DNA from: Corynebacterium freiburgense
Lineage (GTDB): Bacteria; Actinomycetota; Actinomycetes; Mycobacteriales; Mycobacteriaceae
NCBI RefSeq assembly: GCF_030408815.1
Contig: NZ_CP047355.1
Location: 2,046,001 to 2,110,000 of the forward strand
Direction: 5' to 3'
DNA length: 64,000 nucleotides
A model generated the notes under the pieces. The model was not told the DNA's origin. It saw nothing but the letters and a program-made list of their open reading frames with translations, and searched no databases. Position numbers and translations under genes: made by a program. Below, in pieces: positions 1 through 9,918 of this stretch (positions are counted from its first letter, which is position 1; every line of letters starts with the position of its first letter).

Positions 1-909
1 CCAGAGCATATAAATATCCGGCTGGGAACCAGCGGAGACCTGAGCCGGGTTATATGGGCCAAGGTTCCAGATAGCATTGATTTGAGTAGCACCGGCAAGG
101 AATGCAAGCAAACCGAAGGTAATCAAACCGAAGGCAACCGACTTCACAGCAAACACTGGGAGAATACGGACACCAACTACATTGTTTTCAGTGCGGCCTG
201 GTCCTGGGAACTGGGTGTGCTTCTGGTACCAAACCAGTGCCAGGTGAGCTGCAATCAGGGCCAGCAGAATACCTGGGATCAGCAGAACGTGAGCCACATA
301 GAAGCGGTCCAACATAATGTCTGATGGGAAGTCACCGCCGAAGATCAGCCAGTGCAACCAAGTACCAATCACTGGTAGGGAAACCACGATTGCGGACATA
401 ATACGCAAACCAACACCGGAAAGCAGGTCGTCCGGCAGGGAGTAACCCATAAAGCCTTCAGCAACAGAAAGCAGCAACAACACGCAACCGATAATCCAGT
501 TGGCTTCACGTGGGCGTCGGAACGCACCAGTGAAGAAGATACGCATCATATGCACCATAATGGATACGGCGAACATAAGCGCAGCCCAGTGGTGCAGCTG
601 GCGAATAAACAGACCACCACGAACTTCGAAGGAAATATTCAGTGCAGTTTCATACGCACGTGACATTTCGACGCCGCGGAGAGGGCCGTAGACACCGTCG
701 TAAATAACCTTCGTAATGGAAGGGTCGAAGAATAGCGTCAGGTAAATACCTGACAGTAACAGCACAATAAAGCTATATAGCGCAATTTCACCCAATAAGA
801 ATGACCAGTGCGTAGGGAAAACCTTATTGATCTGCTGGCGGACCATCGCTGACATGGTATAGCGAGAATCCATATTAGTGCCCATTTGGGCTAATTTATT
901 GTTGCTCAT
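1..909 (-). CDS. qcrB: Cytochrome bc1 complex cytochrome b subunit, partial (C-terminus outside window)
   Basis: This is the membrane quinol-oxidising, di-heme subunit of the actinobacterial bc1-aa3 respiratory supercomplex. The first 303 codons are present and the gene runs off the left edge. The translation shows a series of hydrophobic segments, the histidine-bearing helices expected to hold the two b hemes ([45 protein letters not shown]), and a PDIY segment at the position of the quinol-site PEWY motif. The ATG at 909 overlaps the qcrA stop by four bases (ATGA), which implies translational coupling. It is the last gene of the qcrCAB set. The call is secure; only the C-terminal part cannot be judged. 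Confidence 0.97.
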   Translation of the reverse strand, partial: MSNNKLAQMGTNMDSRYTMSAMVRQQINKVFPTHWSFLLGEIALYSFIVLLLSGIYLTLFFDPSITKVIYDGVYGPLRGVEMSRAYETALNISFEVRGGLFIRQLHHWAALMFAVSIMVHMMRIFFTGAFRRPREANWIIGCVLLLLSVAEGFMGYSLPDDLLSGVGLRIMSAIVVSLPVIGTWLHWLIFGGDFPSDIMLDRFYVAHVLLIPGILLALIAAHLALVWYQKHTQFPGPGRTENNVVGVRILPVFAVKSVAFGLITFGLLAFLAGATQINAIWNLGPYNPAQVSAGSQPDIYMLW

Positions 910-2120
910 GACTTACGCTCCCAGAAAGCCGGGCCGACAGGCTCAATAAAGTTGCCAGCGGCGACGAGGTAGCCCTCTTCATCAACTGTAATAGGCAGCT
1001 GAGGCAACGCGCGAGCGGCAGGACCGAAAACAGGCTTACCGTACTGCAAAGCATCGAACTGCGATTGGTGACATGGGCACAGGATGCGGTTGGTCTGAGC
1101 CTCATAGAGTGAGGTCGGGCACCCAATGTGCGTACAAATCTTAGAGTATGCGTAGTAATCGCCGTAGTGGAAATCTTCTTGGCCTGCACGCTCAATGGCG
1201 CGCTCAGCATCCTCGTGACGCAAACGAATTAGCATTACCGAGTTCCGCGGGCCATGGATAGAATGCATGTGCATTTCATAGACTTCGCGGTGTGGATCAT
1301 AAAGGTCACCATCATTAACATCCTCTTCCGGGAGCGGGAAGATGGTTTCCATTGAGCCAGCAGCAAGATCTTCTGGACGCATACGAACCAGACGGGTAAC
1401 ACCTTGTGTGGTGAAGTGTCCGTCATGCTCCTCGGCAATAGCGCCAGTGTCACGGCCCAGGTATAGCTTGGTGCCCTTCTCTACGAGGGTCCAACCGCTG
1501 GTCCACAATGTGCCATCACCTTGGATATCGACGCCACCGGGCTTTGGCCGCCAAGGATTCTTTACCATGCCGCCAAGCGGGGCAATAATAATTAATCCAG
1601 CGAGTACGGCACCAGCACCCATTAAGCCTTTCAATAAGCTACGACGCCCAAGGGTGGAGGTTTCCCAAGAATCGTTCAGCAATGCGACGAGCGTGCGCTG
1701 ATCAACTTCTTCCGAGGGGCCGTCATGACGGCGCTGTACCGAAATCTCTTCCGGAATAAATTTCTTCACATACATCACTGCGCCAAAGCCCATGCACAAA
1801 ATGGACAGGCCCATAGTGATGCCCAAAAGCGGGGTGAACAAGGTGTAGAGCCACAGGCCTTCTTCGCCAAGGCTCTTGTATTCCCATGGCCAGAATAGAT
1901 ATACGCCTAGGAATACCAGTGCAAATACAATGCCGAGGAAGAACCAGATGGCTACCGCACGCTCAGCACGCTTTTCTGCTGGGTCGTTTGGAATTGGGAA
2001 ACGCTCCTTGCGGTACGCAACCGTGACTTCATCGAGTTCTGTGCCGAGGCGGGCAAGTTCCTCATTGCTCATGGAGTTGAGCTCTTGAGAGGTGTACTTT
2101 TTCTTTTCGTTGTTGCTCAT
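906..2120 (-). CDS. qcrA: Rieske iron-sulfur subunit of cytochrome bc1 complex
   Basis: This subunit passes electrons from quinol to cytochrome c inside the bc1 complex. With the ATG at 2120 it has 404 residues. The N-terminal half carries three hydrophobic segments, the long actinobacterial form of the subunit. The Rieske cluster motifs CTHIGC (residues 329-334) and CPCH (348-351) near the C-terminus bind the [2Fe-2S] cluster. An upstream in-frame start would add 19 residues, but the 2120 ATG overlaps the qcrC stop by four bases and begins with MSNNEKKK. The downstream qcrB start overlaps its own stop in the same way, so the three genes form a tightly coupled operon. Confidence 0.97.
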   Translation of the reverse strand: MSNNEKKKYTSQELNSMSNEELARLGTELDEVTVAYRKERFPIPNDPAEKRAERAVAIWFFLGIVFALVFLGVYLFWPWEYKSLGEEGLWLYTLFTPLLGITMGLSILCMGFGAVMYVKKFIPEEISVQRRHDGPSEEVDQRTLVALLNDSWETSTLGRRSLLKGLMGAGAVLAGLIIIAPLGGMVKNPWRPKPGGVDIQGDGTLWTSGWTLVEKGTKLYLGRDTGAIAEEHDGHFTTQGVTRLVRMRPEDLAAGSMETIFPLPEEDVNDGDLYDPHREVYEMHMHSIHGPRNSVMLIRLRHEDAERAIERAGQEDFHYGDYYAYSKICTHIGCPTSLYEAQTNRILCPCHQSQFDALQYGKPVFGPAARALPQLPITVDEEGYLVAAGNFIEPVGPAFWERKS

Positions 2121-3007
2121 GAGCGCGATCCAATCCACAATGCAGCGGCAACCAGTACCGAAATACCAACAAGCCACATCAACATGCCCTCAGTGACAGG
2201 GCCGATACCGCCAAGGCCATAACCACCAGGGTTCGGGGTTTCCTTTGCGGACTTAATAAAGGCGATAATGTCCTTCTTTTCATCAGCAGTTAGCTGACGG
2301 TCTGAGAACTTCGGCATGTTTTGCGGACCAGTGAGCATAGCCTGGTAAATTTCCTGCTCATTTGCAGGATCCAAGTATGGCGCATACTTACCAGACGACA
2401 ATGCACCACCACGGCCAGTGAAGTTGTGGCAAGATGCACAGTTCAAACGGAATAAGTCTGCACCACGCGCAACGTCACCTGGATCAATATTGCCGTTGTA
2501 GTTCTTGCCGCGAAGAGACTCCATAGCAATAGAGCCGTCTTCATTCTTTACAATGCCTGGGCCGCCACCATTAGCATTGACATATGCAGCCAGCGCCAAG
2601 GTTTGGTGCTCAGAATAACGCGGAGTCTTACGTGCAGCTTGTGCTTCATTGCGAAGCATCGGCATACGACCAGAGTGCACCTGGAAATACACTGCACCTT
2701 CGCCAACACCGATCAGGGAAGGGCCACGGCCCTTAACTCCCTGAAGGTTGACACCGTGACAGGTAATACAGGCGACGTCGTAAAGATCTTTACCTTCTTT
2801 GATCAGTGCCTGAGTGTCAGAGCTAGCAGTGGCCACCTGGGCGTCAGGAGTCAAAGCATCTGCCAGAAGGCCAGCACTGGTCAGGCCAATGGTCAACGCC
2901 ACTGCACCGGCGACGGTCCGGCGCGCCTTACGGCGGCTCTTGACCTTCTTCGCCGATCTGACCGCAGTGGCGGCCATCTCGGGGTTCTGGGGGTTCGTAT
3001 CCATCAT
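2117..3007 (-). CDS. qcrC: Di-heme cytochrome c subunit of bc1 complex
   Basis: This is the membrane-anchored c-type cytochrome that links the bc1 complex directly to cytochrome aa3 oxidase; Corynebacterium lacks a soluble cytochrome c. The 296-residue product has a basic N-terminus and a hydrophobic segment (about 32-50), then two heme-attachment sites, CITCH (80-84) and CASCH (190-194), and a C-terminal hydrophobic anchor ending in IGSRS. Two adjacent Met codons (3007 and 3004) are possible starts. It lies between ctaE and qcrA and overlaps qcrA by four bases. Confidence 0.97.
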   Translation of the reverse strand: MMDTNPQNPEMAATAVRSAKKVKSRRKARRTVAGAVALTIGLTSAGLLADALTPDAQVATASSDTQALIKEGKDLYDVACITCHGVNLQGVKGRGPSLIGVGEGAVYFQVHSGRMPMLRNEAQAARKTPRYSEHQTLALAAYVNANGGGPGIVKNEDGSIAMESLRGKNYNGNIDPGDVARGADLFRLNCASCHNFTGRGGALSSGKYAPYLDPANEQEIYQAMLTGPQNMPKFSDRQLTADEKKDIIAFIKSAKETPNPGGYGLGGIGPVTEGMLMWLVGISVLVAAALWIGSRS

Positions 3008-3100
3008 TTCCCTTATAACTCTTGTTCGGAAAGTGAAGGGCTATAGGCCGAGCACTAGGAGCTCATTTGGGTGAGTCCGAGGTCCGTCGGCAGCTACGGC

Positions 3101-3715
3101 CTACTGAATGAAATAAATGGTGATAAAGAGTCCGATCCACACCACGTCAACGAAGTGCCAGTAGTATGACACCACCATTGCAGCGGTTGCTTGGGCCGGA
3201 GTGAACTTCGACTTGGAAACGCGGAGCAACACCACCACGAAGCCAAGCACACCAGCCAGAACGTGAGCAGCGTGGAAACCGGTCGTAATATAAAACACCG
3301 ATCCATAGATGCTGTTCTGAATGGTCAGGCCGTGTTGCACCAACTGGATGTACTCCCACGCTTGCCCCACAAGGAACACAAGACCCATAAGAGTAGAAAG
3401 TGCATACCAGCGACGAAGTGCAAAGACATCACCTCGTTCAGCGGCAAAAACACCCCACTGTGCAGTAAACGATGAAGAAACAAGGATCACCGTAATTGCC
3501 AGGGCGTACGGAACATTCAGGTGGCCTGTACCTGCGTCCCAAGATTCTCCTTGACCATTTGCGCGAGATACAAAGTACATCGCGAACAGGCCAGCGAAGA
3601 ACATCAATTCCTGCGACAAGAACACAATCGTGCCGACACTGACCATATTGGGGCGGTTCAGTGCCGCAACACGCTGTGGTGTCGCCATATCTGTATTTCC
3701 AACTGCGCTCGTCAC
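3101..3715 (-). CDS. ctaE: Cytochrome c oxidase subunit III
   Basis: Subunit III of the aa3-type oxidase, an integral membrane protein of 204 residues with several hydrophobic helices. It has family features such as the [13 protein letters not shown] helix and the C-terminal [11 protein letters not shown] segment. The start is a GTG at 3713-3715. It is the first gene of the ctaE-qcrCAB unit, transcribed leftwards, with a gap of about 90 bases before qcrC. Its location beside the bc1 genes fits the known supercomplex. There is no sign of damage. Confidence 0.96.
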   Translation of the reverse strand: MTSAVGNTDMATPQRVAALNRPNMVSVGTIVFLSQELMFFAGLFAMYFVSRANGQGESWDAGTGHLNVPYALAITVILVSSSFTAQWGVFAAERGDVFALRRWYALSTLMGLVFLVGQAWEYIQLVQHGLTIQNSIYGSVFYITTGFHAAHVLAGVLGFVVVLLRVSKSKFTPAQATAAMVVSYYWHFVDVVWIGLFITIYFIQ

Positions 3716-4276
3716 GTTAACTAGTATGACTGTTTCTAAGAGTTAAGTCATCTCGTGCCCCCGAATTTTCTTGCGGTAAATTCGCTTATGCTGGGCGTTT
3801 TACTCAGTCGCTAAAAATTTCCAAAAATTTTCTCAATGCTGGGAACTTTTCTCCCCCGTATCCGACGCATTGTTTTCGCAGGTCAGCCGTTTAACAATTC
3901 TGCGAGTTATAAAACTTTTCGCTTTCGCTATTAAAGCCTAAAACAAAGCCATGTATTGAGGTACACAATTCCTCAGAGATAGTGCGAGATGTATATCACA
4001 TTTATCGGCAGGAACTTTTTGTCCGCTCCAACTTTCGGTTGACCCCCTGCGGCCTGCACAAACACGAAACCCATCAAAATAACAGAACTGTAACTACCAA
4101 ATTCCCCGCTTAAAACCCTCCGGAGCGCTAACTGACTCGATTTTCGAACAGCAAATATGCGAACGCTTACAGCCATGCTCAAACACGATCATGCTTGCTA
4201 TTGAAGAGCTCACAGCCAGTCACCCCTGACCGAAATTCAATTCAAGGCACAAAGCGTCAGCCGCCAAATAGTAAAA
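3716..4276. other. AT-rich intergenic region upstream of ctaE
   Basis: About 560 bases without a supported gene. The right end is the downstream region of ctaF and the left end must hold the promoter of ctaE-qcrCAB. A 69-codon minus frame at 3973-4182 has no recognisable family or ribosome site and I do not accept it as a gene. Confidence 0.5.
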
Positions 4277-4312
4277 CAATAACCCTGCAATCACATGACT
4301 GCAGGGTTATTG
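4277..4312 (-). terminator. Hairpin terminator after ctaF
   Basis: A perfect 13-bp inverted repeat (4277-4289 with 4300-4312, arms CAATAACCCTGCA and complement, 10-base loop) lies about 50 bases past the ctaF stop. A strong uninterrupted stem between a gene end and the next promoter region fits a rho-independent terminator, although only a short T-rich tail follows on the minus strand. Confidence 0.75.
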
Positions 4313-4363
4313 AATTGCGTTACAGGTGACTACCGATGGCAGCCCACGTGGTGCAGGCAGATA

Positions 4364-4795
4364 TTAGTGCTTTTCCTTTGGCAAACCGTACTGGAGGTTC
4401 AACATAGTACCGGACCAGATAAGAACAACCGCACCTAATAGAAGCATCCAATAGGACATAAAGGCGATTGCAAAGCCCATTACTAGAACGCCCATTGACA
4501 TTACGAATGGCCAGATCGAGCTGGGGCTAAAGAATCCGAGCATGCCAGCGCCGTCTTCGATTTCGGCCTCTTCCCAGTCATGCGGGAGGATATCGATCCG
4601 GCGCTCGGTGAAGTGGAAGTATCCACCAAGCATCAGGGTTAAGCCGGTTGCCAATACCAAGCCAGTCGCGCCAGCCCACTCCAATCCCTGAATGCTGCCA
4701 GCATCAGCGATCTTCATTGTGGAGAGGATATAAAGCACGGACATAACAGCCAAGAAGGCCGTCAAACCGTAGAAGATCTTTGCAGAAGACTTCAT
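4364..4795 (-). CDS. ctaF: Cytochrome c oxidase polypeptide 4 (actinobacterial)
   Basis: Small actinobacterial-specific subunit IV of the aa3 oxidase. The 143-residue product has an N-terminal hydrophobic helix (SAKIFYGLTAFLAVMSVLYI), a second helix (ATGLVLATGLTLML), the FHFTERRIDILPHDWEEAEI loop and two more C-terminal helices, a layout characteristic of the family. An AAGGAG ribosome site lies upstream of the ATG at 4795. It starts 17 bases after the ctaC stop and is cotranscribed with it. Confidence 0.93.
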   Translation of the reverse strand: MKSSAKIFYGLTAFLAVMSVLYILSTMKIADAGSIQGLEWAGATGLVLATGLTLMLGGYFHFTERRIDILPHDWEEAEIEDGAGMLGFFSPSSIWPFVMSMGVLVMGFAIAFMSYWMLLLGAVVLIWSGTMLNLQYGLPKEKH

Positions 4796-4812
4796 TGTGA
4801 GGTCACTCCTTC

Positions 4813-5955
4813 TTAAAAGCCAGAGTTGAGGTCAACGGTGTTTTGGTTCGCACCACGGGTATCGGTGCGGCCAGGCAAGAATGGGCTGGTGGAAGTGGCG
4901 TATGGCTTCTCACCAATAGCTTCCAGCGCCTCAGAGTTTTGGGCATCTGGGTTCTTCATACGGAAATCCATATACTCCTTGAACTTCTCTGGGGAAACCA
5001 CACGAAGCTCAAAGTTCATCATGGCGTGGTAGGTACCGCACATTTCCGCACAGCGACCAACAAATGCACCTTCCTTTTCGATCTTTTCGATCTGGAACAC
5101 ACGCTGTGACTTATTTGCCTCAGGGTGCGGGAATGCGTCGCGCTTAAATAGGAACTCTGGAACCCAGAATGAGTGGACTACGTCAGCCGCCGCTAAATCG
5201 AATTCGATTGCAGTTTGGGATGGCAGCACAAGAACTGGCACTTCGTCGGTGGTGCCAACGGTTTCGATCTTATTGAAGTGCAAGAAGGAAATATCCGACT
5301 TTGACTTACCGTGAATTGGCCCGGCAGCTTCACCATGACCACCACCGTGTTGCGCGGTTCCCTCTTCGCCTCGGGTGGTGTCGGCGAACTCAGCAGAGTG
5401 TTCTGCCGCTGCTTGACGCTCTGCGTCGGTGCCAACGTATTCAGATCCAGTTGGGGAAAGTTCTGCAGCAACATTTGCATAGCCGAACTTCCAGTTCCAT
5501 TGGAATGCCGTCACATCAACTTTGACCTTTGGATCCTTGTCAAGTGCGGTGACTTTATCCTGGGTTTGTACCGTAAAGAAGAACAGACCCATCACAATAA
5601 CAATTGGAATAATCGTCAGAACAAGTTCAAGTGGTACGTTATAACCAATCTGACGTGGGAATTCGCCCTTACCATCGCGCTCTGCCTTCTTTGCAGAGAA
5701 CGCAAAAATGGACCAGAACATCAAGCCCCACATAATAATACCGATGATCCAGGCAACGACCCAGGTCCAGACCCAGAAGTTACCCATCGCTGTCGCCTCA
5801 GGCGTAATGCCCTCTGGCCAGCCCATACGCAAGAAATTGCCTAACGAGCCGCCGGGGCCGGCCACATCACAGCCAGTCAGCGTTAGACTGCCTGCGCCGA
5901 TCACACCGGCAAGCAGGGCCTTACGCCGAAAACCACGCTTGTTTCGCTGTTCCAC
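4813..5955 (-). CDS. ctaC: Cytochrome c oxidase subunit II (lipoprotein)
   Basis: CuA-bearing subunit that accepts electrons for the aa3 oxidase. I chose the GTG at 5955 because AGGAAGG lies about ten bases upstream; an upstream in-frame ATG would add eight residues. The 380-residue product has a basic N-terminus, a hydrophobic stretch and a lipobox ending LTLTGC (Cys29), so it should be a lipoprotein. Two membrane helices and the periplasmic cupredoxin domain follow. The CuA ligands are visible in HSFWVPEF and in CAEMCGTYHAMM (C302, C306, H310). A His/Gly/Ala-rich insertion of about 50 residues precedes the CuA domain, as in other actinobacteria. Confidence 0.96.
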   Translation of the reverse strand: MEQRNKRGFRRKALLAGVIGAGSLTLTGCDVAGPGGSLGNFLRMGWPEGITPEATAMGNFWVWTWVVAWIIGIIMWGLMFWSIFAFSAKKAERDGKGEFPRQIGYNVPLELVLTIIPIVIVMGLFFFTVQTQDKVTALDKDPKVKVDVTAFQWNWKFGYANVAAELSPTGSEYVGTDAERQAAAEHSAEFADTTRGEEGTAQHGGGHGEAAGPIHGKSKSDISFLHFNKIETVGTTDEVPVLVLPSQTAIEFDLAAADVVHSFWVPEFLFKRDAFPHPEANKSQRVFQIEKIEKEGAFVGRCAEMCGTYHAMMNFELRVVSPEKFKEYMDFRMKNPDAQNSEALEAIGEKPYATSTSPFLPGRTDTRGANQNTVDLNSGF

Positions 5956-6416
5956 GTGTGTCTGCCTTCCTGTCCACACAATTTGCTACAGAACGCTACG
6001 CGTCCTTTCCTAAACAATGAGGTTATCGCATCTGGCGCGGGTTTCCACTTCGATTCACCCATAAAAAAGGCAGGCAGCGTACATTCCTAATAAAACAATG
6101 AGGATTCTACTGCATGAAACCCGCGCAGACCGAACATACGCCCTCAGCATGTAATCCAACTCACATTCTATATCCAACGTTTGGGTACCCCCCAATGGGC
6201 GTATCACTGTGCCTCTATGCTGTGTTTTTAGGGTGGTTTGCCTTTTCCAATCCTTAACATTTTGGCACACTCCACCCGTTCTGGGTTGTTCATGCGTTCC
6301 CATGGCGAACCCACCCTCCGCATGCGTATCGACGCCCCCTACAACCCAGGTTTCAACCCCCAACACAACGCACCTGTGGTATCAAAAACGCGCTAGCGGT
6401 TAAGCTGTGTGGATGC
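5956..6416. other. Divergent promoter region between ctaC and ltsA
   Basis: About 460 bases between two divergent genes. It must contain the ctaCF promoter on the minus strand. A 103-codon minus frame (6055-6366) resembles no family I know, lacks a ribosome site and would cover the ctaC promoter region, so I treat it as non-coding. Confidence 0.5.
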
Positions 6417-6440
6417 GCGGCAATATACTTTTCTTGCCGC
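6417..6440 (+). promoter_or_regulatory. Probable ltsA promoter with inverted repeat around the -10 box
   Basis: A TATACT -10 hexamer at 6424-6429 lies between the perfect 7-bp arms GCGGCAA (6417-6423) and TTGCCGC (6434-6440). Transcription would begin about 45-50 bases before the ltsA ATG. The repeat centred on the -10 box could be an operator or a short hairpin; no regulator is implied by the sequence. Confidence 0.45.
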
Positions 6441-6484
6441 ACCTTTGTACAGTAAACAATCTTTCAACATAAGGAACTGCTTGT

Positions 6485-8407
6485 ATGTGTGGCCTACTCG
6501 GCATGCTGACCAGCAATCAAAACGCAGCTGATTTCGTACCGGCAATCGAACGTGCCCTGCCATGCATGCGGCACCGAGGACCGGACGAAGACGGAACATG
6601 GTCTGATGCCGACCTCGTGTTCGGCTTTAATCGCCTTTCCATTATTGATATTGCGCATTCGCATCAGCCACTGCAGTGGGGTCCCGCAGAATCCCCAAAT
6701 CGCTACGCAATGACCTTTAATGGTGAAATCTATAACTATGTCGAGCTGCGGAAAGAGCTACAAGACCTCGGCTATACCTTTAATACTTCGGGCGACGGCG
6801 AACCCATTATCGTCGGCTACCACCATTGGGGTAAAGACGTCGTCAACCACCTCCGCGGTATGTTCGGTATTGCAATCTGGGATTCTGAAAAACGCGAGCT
6901 ATTCCTTGCCCGCGATCCCTTTGGAATCAAACCGCTGTACTACGCCACTGTCGATGCAGGCACGGTCTTTGCTTCCGAGAAAAAGTCCATTCTTGAAATG
7001 GCCCCCGAACTCAATTTGCCTCTGGATCTTGATCAACGCGCAATCGAACATTATGTGGATCTCCAGTATGTCCCGGAACCCGAGTCACTACATAGCAGCA
7101 TTCGACGCCTCGAGTCCGGCTGTACGGCTACCGTCACCCCGGGAGGCGTCGTAACGCAACAGCGCTACTTTAACCCGCAATTCCCTGCCCAACCCGTAGC
7201 CAAAGGCAAAGAACAGGACCTCTTTGACCGCATCGCACGCGCACTCGAAGACTCCGTAGAAAAGCATATGCGTGCCGATGTCACCGTAGGTTCCTTCCTC
7301 TCCGGCGGCATCGACTCTACTGCTATCGCAGCACTCGCAAAGCGGCACAACCCGAAGCTGCTCACCTTCACCACCGGATTCGAACGCGAAGGCTACTCTG
7401 AAATCGACGTGGCCGCCGAATCCGCCGCAGCTATCGACGCCGAGCACATCGTTAAAGTAGTCTCCCCTGAGGAATACGCAGACGCCATTCCAAAAATCAT
7501 GTGGTACCTCGACGACCCAGTCGCCGACCCATCACTCGTACCCCTCTACTTCGTTGCCGCCGAGGCCCGTAAACACGTTAAAGTAGTGCTCTCCGGCGAA
7601 GGCGCCGACGAGCTCTTCGGCGGCTATACCATTTATAAGGAGCCTCTCTCCCTCGCCCCATTCGAAAAAATCCCAAGCCCGCTCCGCAAAGGCATGCATC
7701 AACTCAGCCGTATCCTCCCGGACGGAGTAAAAGGAAAATCACTGCTTGAACGCGGCTCCATGACAATGGAAGAACGCTATTACGGCAATGCCCGCTCCTT
7801 TAATTGGGAACAGCTCAAGCGTGTGCTTCCCAATGCCCGACCCGAATGGGACCACAAGGATGTGACCGCGCCGATCTACGCCCAATCCACTCATATGGAT
7901 CCCGTGGCACGCATGCAACACCTCGACCTCTTTACCTGGATGCGCGGCGATATCCTAGTCAAGGCAGATAAAATCACCATGGCAAACTCGCTGGAACTCC
8001 GTGTTCCTTTCCTAGATAGGGAAGTCTTTGCCGTTGCAGAAACAATCCCCTACGACCTCAAGATCACGGAAGGCACCACCAAATACGCGCTCCGCCGCGC
8101 CATGGAACAAATCGTGCCTGCGCATGTATTAAACCGCCGGAAACTTGGCTTCCCGGTACCAATGCGTCACTGGCTCGCGGGTGACGAACTCTATGGCTGG
8201 GCGCAAGACACTATCCAGGCATCAGGCACCGAAGCCATCTTTGACAAGCAGGCTCTATTGGCAATGCTCAAAGAGCACCGCGATGGTGTCTCGGACCACT
8301 CCCGCCGACTCTGGACCGTACTCGCCTTTATGGTCTGGCACGGGATCTTCGTGGAAAAGCGCATTACCCCCAATATTGAAGAGCGTGAATATCCAGTAGA
8401 GCTCTAA
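6485..8407 (+). CDS. ltsA: Glutamine-dependent amidotransferase (asparagine synthetase B family, LtsA)
   Basis: A 640-residue class-II glutamine amidotransferase. The processed N-terminus begins with Cys2 (MCGLLG), the glutaminase nucleophile. The C-terminal ATP-pyrophosphatase domain has the SGGIDST loop around residues 273-279. In C. glutamicum the gene in this position, divergent from ctaC, is ltsA, whose loss gives lysozyme and temperature sensitivity; the family can amidate meso-diaminopimelate in peptidoglycan. By synteny that role is more likely here than free asparagine synthesis, but asparagine synthesis cannot be excluded from sequence. The ATG follows an AAGGAA site at 6471. Full length and intact. 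Confidence 0.93.
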   Translation: MCGLLGMLTSNQNAADFVPAIERALPCMRHRGPDEDGTWSDADLVFGFNRLSIIDIAHSHQPLQWGPAESPNRYAMTFNGEIYNYVELRKELQDLGYTFNTSGDGEPIIVGYHHWGKDVVNHLRGMFGIAIWDSEKRELFLARDPFGIKPLYYATVDAGTVFASEKKSILEMAPELNLPLDLDQRAIEHYVDLQYVPEPESLHSSIRRLESGCTATVTPGGVVTQQRYFNPQFPAQPVAKGKEQDLFDRIARALEDSVEKHMRADVTVGSFLSGGIDSTAIAALAKRHNPKLLTFTTGFEREGYSEIDVAAESAAAIDAEHIVKVVSPEEYADAIPKIMWYLDDPVADPSLVPLYFVAAEARKHVKVVLSGEGADELFGGYTIYKEPLSLAPFEKIPSPLRKGMHQLSRILPDGVKGKSLLERGSMTMEERYYGNARSFNWEQLKRVLPNARPEWDHKDVTAPIYAQSTHMDPVARMQHLDLFTWMRGDILVKADKITMANSLELRVPFLDREVFAVAETIPYDLKITEGTTKYALRRAMEQIVPAHVLNRRKLGFPVPMRHWLAGDELYGWAQDTIQASGTEAIFDKQALLAMLKEHRDGVSDHSRRLWTVLAFMVWHGIFVEKRITPNIEEREYPVEL

Positions 8408-8508
8408 GGCCATGCCGGCGCGCACACCCCCTCGACGCCAGCATTGCCACCAGCGGCCGGCGGCGTCGACAAGCGTTTAAGTTGTATACAATCTCTGACC
8501 TGGGGGTT

Positions 8509-8626
8509 GTCGCCAATTACACCATATTGTGCGCAAACGGTGTTTTTAGCGACAAAATTTAGAGGTTTTAAGGTCAAAAATGTCGCTTTTTACACCAATC
8601 GCACACAACATGGTGCAAAAAACGAC
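8509..8626 (+). repeat. Two-palindrome intergenic element (family 1), copy 1
   Basis: A 118-bp element made of two 45-bp imperfect palindromes (8509-8553 and 8582-8626) separated by 28 bases. Each palindrome has GTCG(C) at its outer ends and ACACC/GGTGT inner arms, and the loop of the first contains TTGTGCGCAA. It is preceded by GACCTGGGG. The same arrangement with identical spacing is found inverted at 12570-12687. It lies about 100 bases downstream of the ltsA stop in the gene's orientation. No open frame of interest crosses it. I know no named family with this structure. Confidence 0.85.
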
Positions 8627-8711
8627 GTTGGTGATGTTTTCATCAAAGCTTTCACGCCTGCGCCCAGCGCCAGCACTCCCCCAAACAAGCACAAAGCCCC
8701 AAACAAGCACA

Positions 8712-8759
8712 AAGGCCAGCCGAACCCCAGATAGCAGATAGGGGTTACTAGCTGGCCTT
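8712..8759. terminator. Bidirectional hairpin terminator between ltsA and erpA
   Basis: AAGGCCAGC (8712-8720) pairs with GCTGGCCTT (8751-8759), and inside it AACCCC (8723-8728) pairs with GGGGTT (8741-8746). It sits between two convergent genes, with its minus-strand exit about 15 bases after the erpA stop. Confidence 0.75.
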
Positions 8760-8772
8760 GAGCTTTTAGCCT

Positions 8773-9117
8773 TTAGTTAAAGGAATCACCGCAGGCACAA
8801 GAGCCGCTGGCATTCGGATTGTCGATTGTAAATCCTTGGGATTCAATGGTATCGGCAAAGTCGATTTGAGCACCCATAAGGTATGGGGCGCTCATTTTAT
8901 CTACTACGAGGGTTACTCCGCCGATAATATCTACTTTGTCGCCGTCGAGTTCGCGGTCATCGAAGTAGAGTTGGTAACGCAATCCGGCACAACCACCTGG
9001 TTGGACGGCTATGCGTAGTGCTAGATCGGTGCGGCCTTCCTGTTCAAGGAGAGCCTTTGCTTTTGCAGCGGCTGCGTCGGTAAGGATGACGCCTGTATTT
9101 GTCTCGGGAGCAGTCAT
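8773..9117 (-). CDS. erpA: A-type iron-sulfur carrier / insertion protein (ErpA/HesB family)
   Basis: Delivers Fe-S clusters to apoproteins. The 114-residue product has the three conserved cysteines of the A-type carriers: one in GGCAGLRYQL and two in the C-terminal GSCACGDSF. I chose the ATG at 9117 because AAGGAG lies about 13 bases upstream; longer in-frame starts add residues unlike the family. It is encoded alone, convergent with ltsA and divergent from the DUF3043 gene. A natural client nearby is the Fe-S enzyme lipoyl synthase. Confidence 0.93.
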   Translation of the reverse strand: MTAPETNTGVILTDAAAAKAKALLEQEGRTDLALRIAVQPGGCAGLRYQLYFDDRELDGDKVDIIGGVTLVVDKMSAPYLMGAQIDFADTIESQGFTIDNPNASGSCACGDSFN

Positions 9118-9279
9118 GAGAGAAGAGAGTCTCCTTGTGTGATTTTCTATGTCGGACCCCAACGGTACTACCATCTTACGTTTTACGCACACCGCGTTCC
9201 GTGACCCGTATTCGCGGGTTTGGTCTGGGCCCTTGTAGCCTTGAGTTGGTTTGTTGTTCTTTTGTCTAAGGAGTTTGTT

Positions 9280-9918
9280 GTGGCTTCGGATACTCGGTCT
9301 GCTGACCAGCGCGGTAAGGGGTATACGCCAAAGAAGGGGCGTCCCACGCCGAAGCGTAATGATGTGGAGCGGGCTCGGGGGATTCGTCGCGATCCGGTGA
9401 CGCCGCCTTTAACGGCAAAGGAGGCGCGGGCACAACGGAAGGCGTTAAAGGCGTCTATGTCTAAGGAGGAGTATAAGGAGTTAAAGCGCAAGGAGCGAGA
9501 GGAACGTGCTGCGCGGTCTCGGGCGATACAGGAGGGGATCGATCGCGGTGACGAACGCTATTTACTTGACCGGGACAAAGGCGAGGTTCGTGCTTTTGTT
9601 CGAGACTGGGTAGATGCCCGTAGGTTCTTAAGTAATTTGGTTATGCCGGTGGCATTGGTGTTATTGGTTGTGATGTTTATAGCGCAATCCAATCCGGAAT
9701 TTGCAAGTATTTCTTCGATCGTAGCCATGATTGTTTTGGGCACGTTCTTTATCGAGGGTTATTTGGTTGGTTCTCGGGTAAATAAGGCTGTTTCGGAGAA
9801 ATTCCCAGGCACTTCAGAAACCGGTTTTGCACTCGGTTTTTATGGGTATTCTCGGGCAAGCCAGTTGCGAAAGTTGCGCAGCCCTCGGCCTCGTGTTGAG
9901 ATCGGCGCAGACGTTTAA
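9280..9918 (+). CDS. DUF3043 membrane protein
   Basis: A conserved actinobacterial protein of unknown function. The GTG at 9280 follows TAAGGAG at 9267-9273 and gives 212 residues. The N-terminal half is strongly charged (KKGRPTPKRNDVERARGIRRDP, then an Arg/Lys/Glu-rich, probably helical stretch), followed by RYLLDRDKGEVRAFVRDWVDARR and two hydrophobic helices (around residues 120-140 and 148-165). The family usually sits next to the HesB/ErpA gene in corynebacteria, as here. Its stop TAA is followed directly by the cobU ATG, so the two are probably cotranscribed. Confidence 0.85.
   Translation: MASDTRSADQRGKGYTPKKGRPTPKRNDVERARGIRRDPVTPPLTAKEARAQRKALKASMSKEEYKELKRKEREERAARSRAIQEGIDRGDERYLLDRDKGEVRAFVRDWVDARRFLSNLVMPVALVLLVVMFIAQSNPEFASISSIVAMIVLGTFFIEGYLVGSRVNKAVSEKFPGTSETGFALGFYGYSRASQLRKLRSPRPRVEIGADV

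Noticed and set aside
6055-6366. 103-codon minus frame between ctaC and ltsA
   Set aside because: No family resemblance or ribosome site, and it occupies the divergent promoter region.
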